Origin: an uncultured Oscillospiraceae bacterium
GTDB taxonomy: Bacteria > Bacillota > Clostridia > Oscillospirales > Acutalibacteraceae
Assembly (NCBI GenBank): GCA_900546265.1
Contig: URCA01000010.1
Coordinates: forward strand, 34,814 to 98,813
Direction: 5' to 3'
Length of the DNA stretch: 64,000 nucleotides
Positions 42,558-51,465 of this stretch are shown here, one piece after another; the stretch's first letter is position 1, and every line of letters begins with the position of its first letter. A model generated the notes under the pieces. That model ran no database searches and was not told the DNA's origin. It saw nothing but the letters and a program-made list of their open reading frames with translations. The position numbers and the translations under genes were made by a program.

Positions 42558-44627
42558 ATGATGGCGGACAACAAGGGCAATCGCATGAGCAAACGCCGTT
42601 CGTTCTTTATAGCCCTGCTGGTCATGACGGTCTTCGGCATCTACGCGCTGCGTCTTTTTCAAATTCAGATCGTGGAGGGGGAAGCCTACAACGAGCTGGC
42701 CACCCGCAAAATGGAGACAAAAATCAGCATCGCCGCCTCCCGGGGCGAAATCCTGGATCGGTATCTGCGGCCCATCGCGGTCAATGACACCAGCAACGCG
42801 GTGCTGTTCGATTACAACTATTTTCCCCGGGGCACCGACGACGGGCAGCAGAAGCTGCAGAACGACATCATTCTGCGCCTCGTCACCCTGCTGGGGGAGG
42901 CGGAGGAGACCTGGAACGACACCCTGCCCATCACCCGGAAGGCGCCCTATGCCTTTGAGGAGGAGCGGGACGCCAGCATCGCCGCCCTGAAGAAAAACCT
43001 GAACATGGCCGACTACGCCACGGCGGAACACTGTATGAAGGCCCTGGTGGAGGCCTACCACCTCGCCGGTTACACCGCCGAGGAGCAGCGGGCTATCGCG
43101 GGCGTGCGGTATGAGATGAGCATCCGGGACTTCACCGCCCAGAACGCCTATGTTTTCTCCTCCGGCGTCTCCCGGGAGACCATGTATAAAATCATGGAAA
43201 ACAACACGGAATATCCCGGTGTGGACGTGCAGGCCACGCCGGTGCGCAAATACGTGCAGGGGGACGTGGCCGCCCATCTGATCGGCCAGGTCGGCCCCAT
43301 TTACGCCGAGGAATACGAGGAACTCAAGGAAAAGGGCTACGCCCTTAACGACAAGGTCGGCAAGGGCGGCATCGAGGCCGCCATGGAGGACAGCCTGCGG
43401 GGCACCACCGGCACCCGCACCCTGGTCAAGGACGCCAAGGGCAACGTCCTGGAGGAAAAGGAAACCAAGGCGCCCGTCCCCGGCAAATCGGTGGTGCTCA
43501 CCATCGATACCGACCTGCAGGCCAAGGTGCAGCAGATTCTCAAGGCCAAGTTCGAGGAGCTGCGGGCCAAGCCCGCCACCAAGGGCGGGAAGTTTGCCGA
43601 CAACGGCCACGATGTCAAGAGCGGCTCGGTGGTCATGCTGGACGTGTCCGACGGCGGCGTCCTGGTCTGCGCCAGCTGGCCCAGCTTCGACCTGGCCACC
43701 TATGGCGAGAACTACGCCGAGCTGGTCAAGGATCCCGACAAGCCCCTGTTCAACCGGGCCCTGAACGGCGCGTTCCCCTTCGGCTCCACCGCCAAGCCCG
43801 CGGTGGCCCTGGCGGCTTTCTCCAAAAATGAGTTGACCCCCTCTACCCACATTACCTGCGATCGCCGGTACCGGTACTATGAGGATTATCAGCCTACCTG
43901 TATGGGAAGGCATGGAGCCATAGACGTGGCCACGGCGCTTTCCAAATCCTGCAATGTTTTTTTCTATGATACCGGCCGACGCACCGGTATTGACACGATT
44001 AACAAGTTTTTCAACCTGTTTGGCCTGTGCCAAAAGACCGGTGTGGAAATTGGGGAGTCTCCGGGCTATCTGGACAGCCCGGAGGCCAAAAAGAACCGAG
44101 GTGACATCTGGACCGGCGGCGATACCCTCCGGGCCGCCATCGGCCAGACCAGTAACGTGACGCCCATCCAGCTGGCTACCTACGCCATGACCCTGGCCAA
44201 CGACGGCGTGCGGTATAAGACCCACCTGGTGCACAGCGTGCGCAGCTACGACGGCCTGACCGACACCGTGGTGCAGCCCGAGGTGGTGTCCCGGGCCGAC
44301 TTGTCTAAGGAAGCCATCGACACCGTGCGCAAGGGCATGGTGGAGGTGGTCAAGTCGGGCACCGCTTCCCGGTTCTTCAACAAGGGCAATCTCCCGTATA
44401 CCCTGGCGGCCAAAACCGGCACCGCCCAGATTGTGGAGGGGAAAACGGATAACGGCATCTTCATCGCCTACGGCCCGGTGGAAAAGCCAGAGGTGGCCGT
44501 GGCCGTGGTGATGGAGCAGGGCACCTCCGCCGCCTCCAGCGAGGTGGCCCGCCAGGTGCTGGACGCCTATTTTGCCGGCAAGACGGCCGGCCTGGCGCCC
44601 ACCCCGCCCGCCCAGCTCCTGCCCTGA
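42558..44627 (+). CDS. mrdA: Penicillin-binding protein 2, elongation transpeptidase
   Basis: 689 residues, ATG 42558 preceded by AAAGGAG. One N-terminal span (~16-36), a dimerisation/pedestal domain beginning 'SRGEILDRYLRPIAVNDTS', and a transpeptidase domain with the full active-site set: S410-T-A-K413, S464-C-N466 and K619-T-G621. It cross-links lateral-wall peptidoglycan during rod elongation with MreC and MreD, encoded just upstream. It is the target of mecillinam-type beta-lactams in related bacteria. The linker 'AKPATKGGKFADNGHDVKSG' between pedestal and catalytic core is longer than in many orthologues. Confidence 0.94.
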   Translation: MMADNKGNRMSKRRSFFIALLVMTVFGIYALRLFQIQIVEGEAYNELATRKMETKISIAASRGEILDRYLRPIAVNDTSNAVLFDYNYFPRGTDDGQQKLQNDIILRLVTLLGEAEETWNDTLPITRKAPYAFEEERDASIAALKKNLNMADYATAEHCMKALVEAYHLAGYTAEEQRAIAGVRYEMSIRDFTAQNAYVFSSGVSRETMYKIMENNTEYPGVDVQATPVRKYVQGDVAAHLIGQVGPIYAEEYEELKEKGYALNDKVGKGGIEAAMEDSLRGTTGTRTLVKDAKGNVLEEKETKAPVPGKSVVLTIDTDLQAKVQQILKAKFEELRAKPATKGGKFADNGHDVKSGSVVMLDVSDGGVLVCASWPSFDLATYGENYAELVKDPDKPLFNRALNGAFPFGSTAKPAVALAAFSKNELTPSTHITCDRRYRYYEDYQPTCMGRHGAIDVATALSKSCNVFFYDTGRRTGIDTINKFFNLFGLCQKTGVEIGESPGYLDSPEAKKNRGDIWTGGDTLRAAIGQTSNVTPIQLATYAMTLANDGVRYKTHLVHSVRSYDGLTDTVVQPEVVSRADLSKEAIDTVRKGMVEVVKSGTASRFFNKGNLPYTLAAKTGTAQIVEGKTDNGIFIAYGPVEKPEVAVAVVMEQGTSAASSEVARQVLDAYFAGKTAGLAPTPPAQLLP

Positions 44628-44655
44628 GCGCCCGGCCTGTAACTTTGCACAAGAA

Positions 44656-44687
44656 GCCCTGCCGGAATTTTTTCGTTCCGGCGGGGC
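44656..44687 (+). terminator. Hairpin between mrdA and minD, possible terminator
   Basis: Arms 44656-44667 and 44676-44687 pair over 12 bp with one G-U around a T-rich loop. No T tract follows on the plus strand, so termination would be weak. It sits between the mrdA stop and the minD promoter. Confidence 0.45.
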
Positions 44688-44695
44688 CAAAATGG

Positions 44696-44724
44696 TTTAC
44701 TTGACGGTAAAACTGTGCTATACT
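44696..44724 (+). promoter_or_regulatory. Sigma-A-type promoter for minD
   Basis: TTTACT (44696-44701), a 17-bp spacer and TATACT (44719-44724). It lies 122 bp before the minD start and just after the mrdA hairpin. TTGACG at 44701 looks better as a -35 box but would leave only 12 bp to the -10. Confidence 0.55.
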
Positions 44725-44846
44725 GGCTACAAGAGCGGCTAATTTTTACACGGTTTTGGCTGTATGGTTATGCAGTTATATCAAGCGCCGAACGGGCTTG
44801 CGAACAGGTGCGTCCACGGGCCGCCCGGAAAGGATTCGGTTGACCT

Positions 44847-45587
44847 ATGGGGCTGGTAAGCGTTGTCACATCGGGAAAAGGCGGCGCTGGCAAGTCCACC
44901 GTGACGGCTGGGCTGGGCTGCGCCCTGGCCAAGCTGGGCCATCGGGTGCTGGTGGTGGACACCGACGCGGGCCTGCGCAGCCTGGATTTGATGCTGGGCG
45001 TGGGCGGCAGCACGGTGTACGACATGGCGGATATTTTTGCGGGAAACTGCGAACCTATACGGGCCATTTATCCCTCCCCCGTCTGCCCCAACGTTTTCGT
45101 GGTGCCCGCGCCGGTCAGCTTTGAAAAGCTGTGTACGCCGCAGGATATGAAGCGTCTGTGCCGCGGCTTCGCCCGGTACTACGACCATGTGATCATCGAC
45201 TGCCCCGCCGGCCTGGGCCGGGGGTTTGAAACCGCCGTCGCGGCGGCGGAGCGGGCCCTGGTGGTCACCACGCCGGATATGGTCTGCGCCCGGGACGCCC
45301 AGGTGGTGGGCCATCTGCTCTTTGCCCGGGATCTGCCCGCCCGGCTGATCATCAACCGGCTGCGGCCCTCCCTGGTGATGCGGGGGGCCATGCCCGACGT
45401 GGACGAAATCATCGACACCGCGGGACTGCAGCTGATGGGCGTTCTGCCGGAGGACGAGCAGGTGGCGGTGGCCAACGCCAACGGCCGGCCCCTGCCCGAT
45501 GCCTGTAACGCCTCCTCCTGCTTTTCCAACATCGCCCGCCGCTATCTGGGCGAGGACGTGCCCCTGGCGCGGCTGGAAAAGATGTAG
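44847..45587 (+). CDS. minD: Septum site-determining protein MinD
   Basis: 246 residues. The deviant Walker A 'TSGKGGAGKSTVTAGLG' with both lysines, 'VLVVDTDAGLRSLDLMLGV' (A'), and 'DHVIIDCPAGLGRGFETA' (Walker B) define a MinD/ParA-family ATPase. Its C-terminus 'RYLGEDVPLARLEKM' is shorter than the usual amphipathic membrane-targeting helix, and the whole protein is ~20 residues below the typical MinD length. No minC or minE gene is adjacent, so it could be a MinD-like ATPase with another partner. mgsA follows after 66 bp. Confidence 0.85.
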   Translation: MGLVSVVTSGKGGAGKSTVTAGLGCALAKLGHRVLVVDTDAGLRSLDLMLGVGGSTVYDMADIFAGNCEPIRAIYPSPVCPNVFVVPAPVSFEKLCTPQDMKRLCRGFARYYDHVIIDCPAGLGRGFETAVAAAERALVVTTPDMVCARDAQVVGHLLFARDLPARLIINRLRPSLVMRGAMPDVDEIIDTAGLQLMGVLPEDEQVAVANANGRPLPDACNASSCFSNIARRYLGEDVPLARLEKM

Positions 45588-45653
45588 AGGCTGTTCGGAA
45601 AAGCAAACGGGGCGCATCCCGCCCCTCTGCCATATGAAAGAAGGAGTGACTGT

Positions 45654-46061
45654 ATGAATATCGCGTTGATTGCACACGACGCCAAAAAGGAACTGATGGT
45701 CCAGTTTTGCATTGCGTACTGCGGCATTCTCAGCCGACATAATATCTGCGCTACCGGCACCACCGGCAAGATGGTGGCGGAGGCGACCGGCCTCAATATT
45801 GTGCGGTATTTGAGCGGCTCTCAGGGCGGTGATCAGCAGATTTCTGCCCGCATCGCCTGCGATGAAATCGACCTGCTGCTGTTTTTCCGTGATCCCATGA
45901 CGGTGAAATCCCATGAGCCGAACGAGAACGACATGTTCCGTCTGTGCGACATGCGGAATATCCCGGTGGCGACCAACATCGCCACGGCGGAGGTGCTGAT
46001 TCACGGCCTGGAGCGCGGGGATTTGGATTGGCGGAACATTGTCAATCCGGCCAACCGGTAA
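45654..46061 (+). CDS. mgsA: Methylglyoxal synthase
   Basis: 135 residues, ATG 45654 after GAAGGAG. 'IALIAHDAKKELMVQF', 'ATGTTGKM', 'SGSQGGDQQI' with the catalytic Asp60, and 'FFRDPMTVKSHEPN' are the family signature. It converts dihydroxyacetone phosphate to methylglyoxal and phosphate, relieving phosphate limitation when triose phosphates accumulate. Position between minD and hisS is usual in Clostridia. A terminator follows directly. Confidence 0.96.
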   Translation: MNIALIAHDAKKELMVQFCIAYCGILSRHNICATGTTGKMVAEATGLNIVRYLSGSQGGDQQISARIACDEIDLLLFFRDPMTVKSHEPNENDMFRLCDMRNIPVATNIATAEVLIHGLERGDLDWRNIVNPANR

Positions 46062-46091
46062 TTTGTACCGGGGGAACGGGGCGGCTCCCTG

Positions 46092-46120
46092 AAAAAGACG
46101 CACGAAAGTGCGTCTTTTTT
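46092..46120 (+). terminator. Rho-independent terminator after mgsA
   Basis: AAAAAGACGCAC (46092-46103), a GAAA tetraloop and GTGCGTCTTTTTT (46108-46120). A near-ideal, possibly bidirectional hairpin; it separates minD-mgsA from hisS-aspS. Confidence 0.93.
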
Positions 46121-46209
46121 CGATACAAAGAGCATTTTACCGCACGCCCCCTCGCACAAATCCGCATAGTAGTGCCCATTTTCAAACCAAAAGAAACGGA
46201 GTTTTCATT

Positions 46210-47538
46210 ATGGAACTGATCACCAGAGCCATCCGCGGCACCCAGGACGTGCTGCCGGCGGACAGCTACAAGTGGCAGCACGTCGAACAGACCGCCCTGT
46301 CCATCGCCCGGGATTTCGGTTTCCGGGAAATCCGCACCCCGGTGTTCGAGCACACCGAGCTGTTCCAGCGGTCGGTGGGAGAGACCACCGACGTGGTGCA
46401 GAAGGAGATGTACACTTTCTCTGACAAGGGGGGGCGTTCCATCTCCCTGCGGCCGGAGGGGACGGCGGGCGCGGCACGCGCCCTGCTGGAAAACGGGCTG
46501 CACAACGGGGCTCTGCCGGTCAAGGTGAGCTATCTGACCTCCTGCTACCGGTACGAGAACCCGCAGGCGGGGCGGCTGCGGGAATTCCACCAGTTCGGCG
46601 TGGAATGCTTCGGCGCGGCGGCCCCTCAGGCGGACGCCGAGGTGATTTCCCTGGCGCATATGGTGCTGTCCACCCTGGGGGTGCCGGGAGTCAAGCTGTA
46701 TCTCAATTCCATCGGCTGCCCGACCTGCCGGTCCAAGTATCACGCGGCGCTGAAGGCCTATTTTGAGAGCCGGAAGGGCGAGCTGTGTGAGACCTGCCTC
46801 GGGCGGCTGGAAAAGAACCCCATGCGGATTCTCGACTGCAAGTCGCCGGTCTGCTCCGCCGTGGCGGCGGGGGCGCCGGTGATCCTCGACTATCTGTGTG
46901 AGGAGTGCGCGGAGCATTTCGAAGGGGTGAAGGCCTGCCTGGACGCGGCGGAGATCGCCTACGACATCAACCCCCGCATTGTGCGGGGGCTGGATTACTA
47001 CACCCGCACGGTGTTTGAATTCGAGTCCGACGCGCTGGGCGCGCAGGCGGTGGTCTGCGGCGGCGGGCGGTACGACGGGCTGGTGGAGGAGCTGGGCGGG
47101 CCGCACCTGCCGTCCCTGGGCTTCGGCATGGGGCTGGAGCGGCTGCTGCTCATCATGAAGGCCAAGGAGTGCGCCTTCCCTCAGCCGCCGGTGTGCGAGC
47201 TGTATCTCGCCCCCATGGGCGCGGAGGCGGCCAGACGCTGCTTCGCCATCGCCACCCGCCTGCGGGAAGGGGGCGTGTCGGTGGAATGCGACATTGCCGG
47301 CCGGGGGCTCAAAGCCCAGATGAAATACGCCGACAAGCTGGGCGCCCGGTACTCCATGGTGGTGGGCGACAACGAGCTTGCCGCCGGAAAGGCCCGGCTC
47401 AAGGACATGAAAACCGGGGAGCAGACCGAGGTGGCGCTGGACGACAGCCTGTACACCACCCTGTACAACCGGTCGCTCGACCGCCAGCTGGCGGACATGA
47501 CGGACTTGTTCTCCGAACTGGCGGAAACCGGCGAATAA
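46210..47538 (+). CDS. hisS: Histidine--tRNA ligase
   Basis: 442 residues from ATG 46210, which begins the standard N-terminus 'RAIRGTQDVLPAD'. Class II motif 2 'YLTSCYRYENPQAGRLREFHQFGVE', the histidine-A motif 'RGLDYYTRTVFEFES' and motif 3 'LGFGMGLERLLLIM' are intact, with the C-terminal anticodon-binding domain ('LYLAPMGAEAARRCFAIA'). It charges tRNA-His in the cytoplasm. aspS follows after 45 bp; the hisS-aspS pair is a common Firmicutes operon. No T-box leader is recognisable in the 89 bp upstream. Confidence 0.96.
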   Translation: MELITRAIRGTQDVLPADSYKWQHVEQTALSIARDFGFREIRTPVFEHTELFQRSVGETTDVVQKEMYTFSDKGGRSISLRPEGTAGAARALLENGLHNGALPVKVSYLTSCYRYENPQAGRLREFHQFGVECFGAAAPQADAEVISLAHMVLSTLGVPGVKLYLNSIGCPTCRSKYHAALKAYFESRKGELCETCLGRLEKNPMRILDCKSPVCSAVAAGAPVILDYLCEECAEHFEGVKACLDAAEIAYDINPRIVRGLDYYTRTVFEFESDALGAQAVVCGGGRYDGLVEELGGPHLPSLGFGMGLERLLLIMKAKECAFPQPPVCELYLAPMGAEAARRCFAIATRLREGGVSVECDIAGRGLKAQMKYADKLGARYSMVVGDNELAAGKARLKDMKTGEQTEVALDDSLYTTLYNRSLDRQLADMTDLFSELAETGE

Positions 47539-47583
47539 CGGGACGGGCGGCGCTCCGGCCCTGGAAAAAAGGAATGGTCAACC

Positions 47584-49368
47584 ATGGCAGAAAGCATCAA
47601 GGGACTCAAACGCACCGCGTACTGCGGGGACTTCCGGGCGGAACACGAGGGCCGGGAGGTCACGGTGTTCGGCTGGGTACAGCGGCAGCGGGATTTGGGA
47701 CAGCTGATATTCATCGATCTGCGGGATCGCACCGGCATCATCCAGCTGGCCTTTGACGAGGGCACCCCCCGGGAGGCGTTTGACAAGGCCTTCGCCGCGC
47801 GCAGCGAGTACGTGCTGGCGGCGAGGGGCGTGGTGCGCATTCGCACCGCGAAGAACCCCGACATCCCCACCGGCGACGTGGAAATCGCCGTGAGCGAGCT
47901 GCGGGTGCTGGGCAAGGCGGAAACGCCCCCCTTCGAAATCGTGGAGAACTGCGCCACCGCCGAGGCCACCCGGCTGAAATACCGGTACCTCGACCTGCGG
48001 CGGCCGGATTTGCAGCGCAACCTGCTGCTGCGCCACCGGATCGCCAAGGCGGCCCGGGATTATTTCGACGCCCAGGGGTTCATCGAGCTGGAAACCCCCA
48101 TGCTCATCCGCTCCACCCCCGAAGGGGCGAGGGACTTCCTGGTGCCCAGCCGTCTGCATCCCGGCACCTTCTACGCCCTGCCCCAGTCGCCTCAGCTGTA
48201 CAAGCAGCTGTCCATGGTGGCGGGCTTCGACCGCTACATGCAGCTGGCCCGGTGCTTCCGGGACGAGGATCTGCGGGCCGACCGGCAGCCGGAATTCACC
48301 CAGATTGACCTGGAAATGTCCTTCGTGGACGTTCAGGACGTGCTGGACATCGGCGAGGGCTTCATGAAATATGTATATGACACGGTGCTGCATGTGGACG
48401 TGCCTCTGCCTCTCCCCCGCCTGACCTACAACGAGGCCATGGAGCGGTACGGCTCCGATAAGCCGGACATCCGGTACGGTATGGAGATTGTGGATTTGTC
48501 CGAGGCGGTAAGAGGCTGCGGCTTCGGGGTGTTCGCCTCCGCCCTCGAGGGGGGCGGCACGGTGCGGGCCCTGACGGCCAAGAACGCCGTGAGCGTGCTG
48601 ACCCGCAAGGAAGTGGATAAGCTCACCGAATTTGTCCGCGGCATCGGGGCCAAGGGGTTGGCCTGGGTGCGCTGGACCGAGGAGAATATCGCCTCCTCCT
48701 TCGGCAAATTCCTCACCGAGGAGGAAATGACCCGGCTGCTGACCGCCGCGGGGGCGGAAAAGGGCGACGTGGTGCTCATCGTGGCGGACACGGTGAAGAA
48801 ACACGTGCTCACCACCCTGGGCGCGCTGCGGGTGGAGCTGGCCAACAAGCTGTCCATCGAGAAAAAGGGGCTGGGCCTGCTATGGATCACGGCCTTCCCC
48901 TTCTTCGAGTGGGACGAGGAGACGCAGCAGTATGTCGCCATGCACCATCCCTTCACCGCGCCGCTGGACGAGTGCATCCCCTATCTCGACAGCGAGCCGG
49001 ACAAGGTATACGCCAAGGCCTACGATTTGGTGCTGGCGGGGGTCGAGCTGGCCTCCGGCTCCATCCGGATTACCGATCCGGAGCTGCAGGGGCACATGTT
49101 CCGGGCGCTGGGCCTGTCCGACGAGGAGGCTCACGAGAAATTCGGGTTCCTGACCGACGCGTTCCAGTACGGTGCGCCGCCCCACGGCGGCATGGGCATC
49201 GGGCTGGACCGGCTGGTGATGCAGATGCTGGGGGCCGCGACCCTGCGGGACGTGGTGGCCTTCCCCAAGGTGCAGAACATGACCGAGCCCATGACGGCCT
49301 GCCCCTCCCCGGTGGACGCGGAGCAGCTGACGGAGCTGGGGCTTCAGGCTTGCGCCAAAGAGGAATAA
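47584..49368 (+). CDS. aspS: Aspartate--tRNA ligase
   Basis: 594 residues, normal for bacterial AspRS. ATG 47584 has AAAAAGGAATGG upstream. N-terminal OB-fold anticodon domain ('VTVFGWVQRQRDLGQLIFIDLRD'), class II motif 2 'LARCFRDEDLRADRQPEFTQID', the bacterial insertion domain, and motif 3 'PPHGGMGIGLDRLVM'. It charges tRNA-Asp (and perhaps tRNA-Asn, since 'discriminating' status cannot be judged here). It is the distal gene of the hisS-aspS operon. Confidence 0.96.
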   Translation: MAESIKGLKRTAYCGDFRAEHEGREVTVFGWVQRQRDLGQLIFIDLRDRTGIIQLAFDEGTPREAFDKAFAARSEYVLAARGVVRIRTAKNPDIPTGDVEIAVSELRVLGKAETPPFEIVENCATAEATRLKYRYLDLRRPDLQRNLLLRHRIAKAARDYFDAQGFIELETPMLIRSTPEGARDFLVPSRLHPGTFYALPQSPQLYKQLSMVAGFDRYMQLARCFRDEDLRADRQPEFTQIDLEMSFVDVQDVLDIGEGFMKYVYDTVLHVDVPLPLPRLTYNEAMERYGSDKPDIRYGMEIVDLSEAVRGCGFGVFASALEGGGTVRALTAKNAVSVLTRKEVDKLTEFVRGIGAKGLAWVRWTEENIASSFGKFLTEEEMTRLLTAAGAEKGDVVLIVADTVKKHVLTTLGALRVELANKLSIEKKGLGLLWITAFPFFEWDEETQQYVAMHHPFTAPLDECIPYLDSEPDKVYAKAYDLVLAGVELASGSIRITDPELQGHMFRALGLSDEEAHEKFGFLTDAFQYGAPPHGGMGIGLDRLVMQMLGAATLRDVVAFPKVQNMTEPMTACPSPVDAEQLTELGLQACAKEE

Positions 49369-49372
49369 AGGC

Positions 49373-49404
49373 GGGGTGATGCGGCGCGGGCGCAGCATCA
49401 CCCC
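49373..49404 (+). terminator. Hairpin after aspS, possible terminator
   Basis: GGGGTGATGC (49373-49382) pairs with GCATCACCCC (49395-49404). The loop is GC-rich and only TTGG follows, so it is a weak terminator or the edge of the repeat region downstream. Confidence 0.45.
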
Positions 49405-49725
49405 TTGGTGTATCGGCGGGGAATTTTCCGGCCATGAGAGTGTGGCTTTTGTAGGATGGGATAAGGTTTGCGGGGGTTGGACAGGCGCGCGGGGTGTACG
49501 CGGATGGGAGCTTGTTGGAGGCCACCTCATCCGACGTCCGGCAGAGCCGGAGGCCCCCTTTTGCCGCTGCGCGACATTTCCCCCGCCAGGCGGGGAAATC
49601 ACCTCAAGGGGAAGGCTTGTGCTCGCCGCTGGTAGTCGGGGCGGGCGAGATGGTGCGCTGTTTCGCGGGCGAGCGATGCTCGCCCCTACAAGGCGGCCAC
49701 TGGGTTTCGGCGTATCGATGAATAC
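49405..49725. repeat. Non-coding stretch with palindromic dispersed-repeat sequences
   Basis: No convincing gene lies between aspS and 49741. The stretch contains short GC-rich palindromes: CCCCGCCAGGCGGGG (49580-49594), CTCCGGCAG/..GCCGGAG around 49540-49550, and GGGCGAGCGATGCTCGCCC (49669-49687). Motifs such as CCACCTCATCCG and GGGCGAGC..GCTCGCCC are familiar to me as dispersed repeats in gut Clostridia genomes. Their function is unknown; they may form RNA hairpins at the 3' end of the aspS transcript. Confidence 0.5.
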
Positions 49726-49740
49726 GAAAGGAATGGTTGT

Positions 49741-51384
49741 ATGCAGGTTCGGTTTGTACCGGCGGCGACGCCGGAGCGGATTGCCGCTGCCGCGGCGCTG
49801 GCCGATAAGGTGTGGAACGAGCATTACGCGGGGCTGCTGGCCCCCGCGCAGATAGCCTATATGGTGGACAAGTTCCAGTCGGCGGGGGCCATCGCCCGCC
49901 AGATCGCGCAGGAGGGCTACCGGTATTTCCTGCTGGAGCTGGACGGCCGGGCGGCGGGCTATACCGCCGTGCAAACAACGGGCAAAAGGCTGTTCCTCAG
50001 CAAGCTCTACATAGAAAAGGACGCCAGGGGACAGGGCGCGGCCTCTCAGGCGCTGGCGTTCCTCGAGGGGCTCTGCCGCCGGGAGAGGCTGCACGCCATC
50101 TGGCTGACGGTCAACAAGGGCAACGCCTCGTCCATCGCGGTGTACAAGCACTGGGGCTTTGAGACGGTGGACACCCAAGTGGCCGACATCGGCGGCGGCT
50201 TCGTCATGGACGATTACATCATGGAAAGGCCGGTGGTGGGCGTAGACAAGGACGCCGCCCGGCTGCCGCTGCGGCCCTTTGGACGCACGGGGGCCATGGT
50301 GTCTCCGCTGGGCTTCGGCGCCATGCGGATGCCGACGACGGCGGACGGGGCCATTGACGAGCCGGCGGCCATCGGGCTTATCCGGCAGGCCATCGACGGG
50401 GGCGTCAATTATGTGGACACCGCCTACTTTTACCACGACGGCAAGAGCGAGGGGCTGGTGGGCAAGGCGTTGCGGGACGGATACCGCGAAAAAACCTATG
50501 TGGCCACCAAATCGCCGGTGAGCCTTCTGCATCAGGCGGAGGATTTTGATCGGATTCTGGACGAGCAGCTGGAGAGGCTCGGCCTCCCCTATGTGGATTT
50601 TTACATGTTTCACGCCATCAACCGGCAGGAGTGGCGGGAAAAGGTGCTGGGGTTCGGGCTGATCCCCCGGATAGAGGCGGCCCGGGCGGCGGGAAAAATC
50701 CGGTACATCGGTTTTTCCTTCCACGACGATAACGACGCGTTCCACGAAATCGTGGACGGGTACGCTTGGGACTTCTGCCAGATCCAGTACAACTATGTGG
50801 ACGTGAACAATCAGGCCGGCACCGAGGGGCTGGAATACGCCGCGGGCAAGGGGCTGGCCGTCATCGTGATGGAGCCGCTGCTGGGCGGCAAGCTGGCGCT
50901 GCCGCCCGAAGGGGTGCGCCGGGTGTTGCCGGCAGAGAAAACGCCGGTGGAATGGGCGCTGGATTTCATCTGGGATCGGCCCGAGGTCAGCCTGCTGCTC
51001 AGCGGCATGGGAAGCGCGCAGCAGGTGCGGGACAACCTCGTTTACGCCTCCCGCAGCGGGAAGGGAATGCTGACCGGGGAAGAGCGGGCGCTGTTCGCGG
51101 GAGCCAAGGAAGCCTACGACACCATGGCCAAGGTGCCCTGCACCAAATGCGCCTACTGTATGCCCTGCCCCTTCGGGGTGGATATTCCCGGGGTGTTCGA
51201 CGCCTACAACCGGTCCGCCTTTTCGCAGGAGGAGGGGGAAACGCGGTACGCGGCCCTCGAGGGAAAGGCGGAGCTGTGCCGGGCCTGCCGGAAATGTGAA
51301 AAGGTCTGTCCGCAGCATATTGTCATCAGCGAGCGGCTGCTCGAGGCGCGACAGGCTCTAGATAGGGTTGATAACCACCAGTGA
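49741..51384 (+). CDS. Fusion: GNAT N-acetyltransferase + aldo/keto reductase with two [4Fe-4S] motifs
   Basis: 547 residues in one uninterrupted frame, ATG 49741 after AAAGGAATGG. Residues 1-165 are a GNAT domain ('LYIEKDARGQGAASQALAFLE' carries the acetyl-CoA pyrophosphate loop). Residues ~175-450 are an aldo/keto reductase with the tetrad Asp226, Tyr231, Lys257 and His291. The C-terminus holds two four-cysteine clusters: C467/C470/C473/C476 and C513/C516/C519/C523, the ferredoxin-like tail of clostridial AKRs. It would couple a small-molecule acetyltransferase with an iron-sulphur oxidoreductase; substrates are unknown. The stop codon lies at the edge of a repeat element. Confidence 0.85.
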   Translation: MQVRFVPAATPERIAAAAALADKVWNEHYAGLLAPAQIAYMVDKFQSAGAIARQIAQEGYRYFLLELDGRAAGYTAVQTTGKRLFLSKLYIEKDARGQGAASQALAFLEGLCRRERLHAIWLTVNKGNASSIAVYKHWGFETVDTQVADIGGGFVMDDYIMERPVVGVDKDAARLPLRPFGRTGAMVSPLGFGAMRMPTTADGAIDEPAAIGLIRQAIDGGVNYVDTAYFYHDGKSEGLVGKALRDGYREKTYVATKSPVSLLHQAEDFDRILDEQLERLGLPYVDFYMFHAINRQEWREKVLGFGLIPRIEAARAAGKIRYIGFSFHDDNDAFHEIVDGYAWDFCQIQYNYVDVNNQAGTEGLEYAAGKGLAVIVMEPLLGGKLALPPEGVRRVLPAEKTPVEWALDFIWDRPEVSLLLSGMGSAQQVRDNLVYASRSGKGMLTGEERALFAGAKEAYDTMAKVPCTKCAYCMPCPFGVDIPGVFDAYNRSAFSQEEGETRYAALEGKAELCRACRKCEKVCPQHIVISERLLEARQALDRVDNHQ

Positions 51385-51440
51385 GATTGGAAAGAACCGC
51401 TCGCCGGCCACAAGGGGACGTTTCTTTTCGGTCGCTGGGA
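51381..51440. repeat. Second copy of the 31.7-kb dispersed repeat, shorter
   Basis: GATTGGAAAGAACC..TCGCCGGCCAC (51384-51410) and GGACGTTTCTTTTC (51415-51428) match the core of the element at 31735-31815, including the GGAAAGAA/TTCTTT inverted repeat. As there, it starts at the stop codon of the preceding gene. It has no flanking 24-bp direct repeat. Confidence 0.55.
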
Positions 51441-51465
51441 CAGTGCGCCGGGTGATTTTTAGATA

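Noticed and set aside
46121..46209. T-box leader before hisS
   Set aside because: Only 89 bp separate the mgsA terminator from hisS, and the T-box core sequence is absent.
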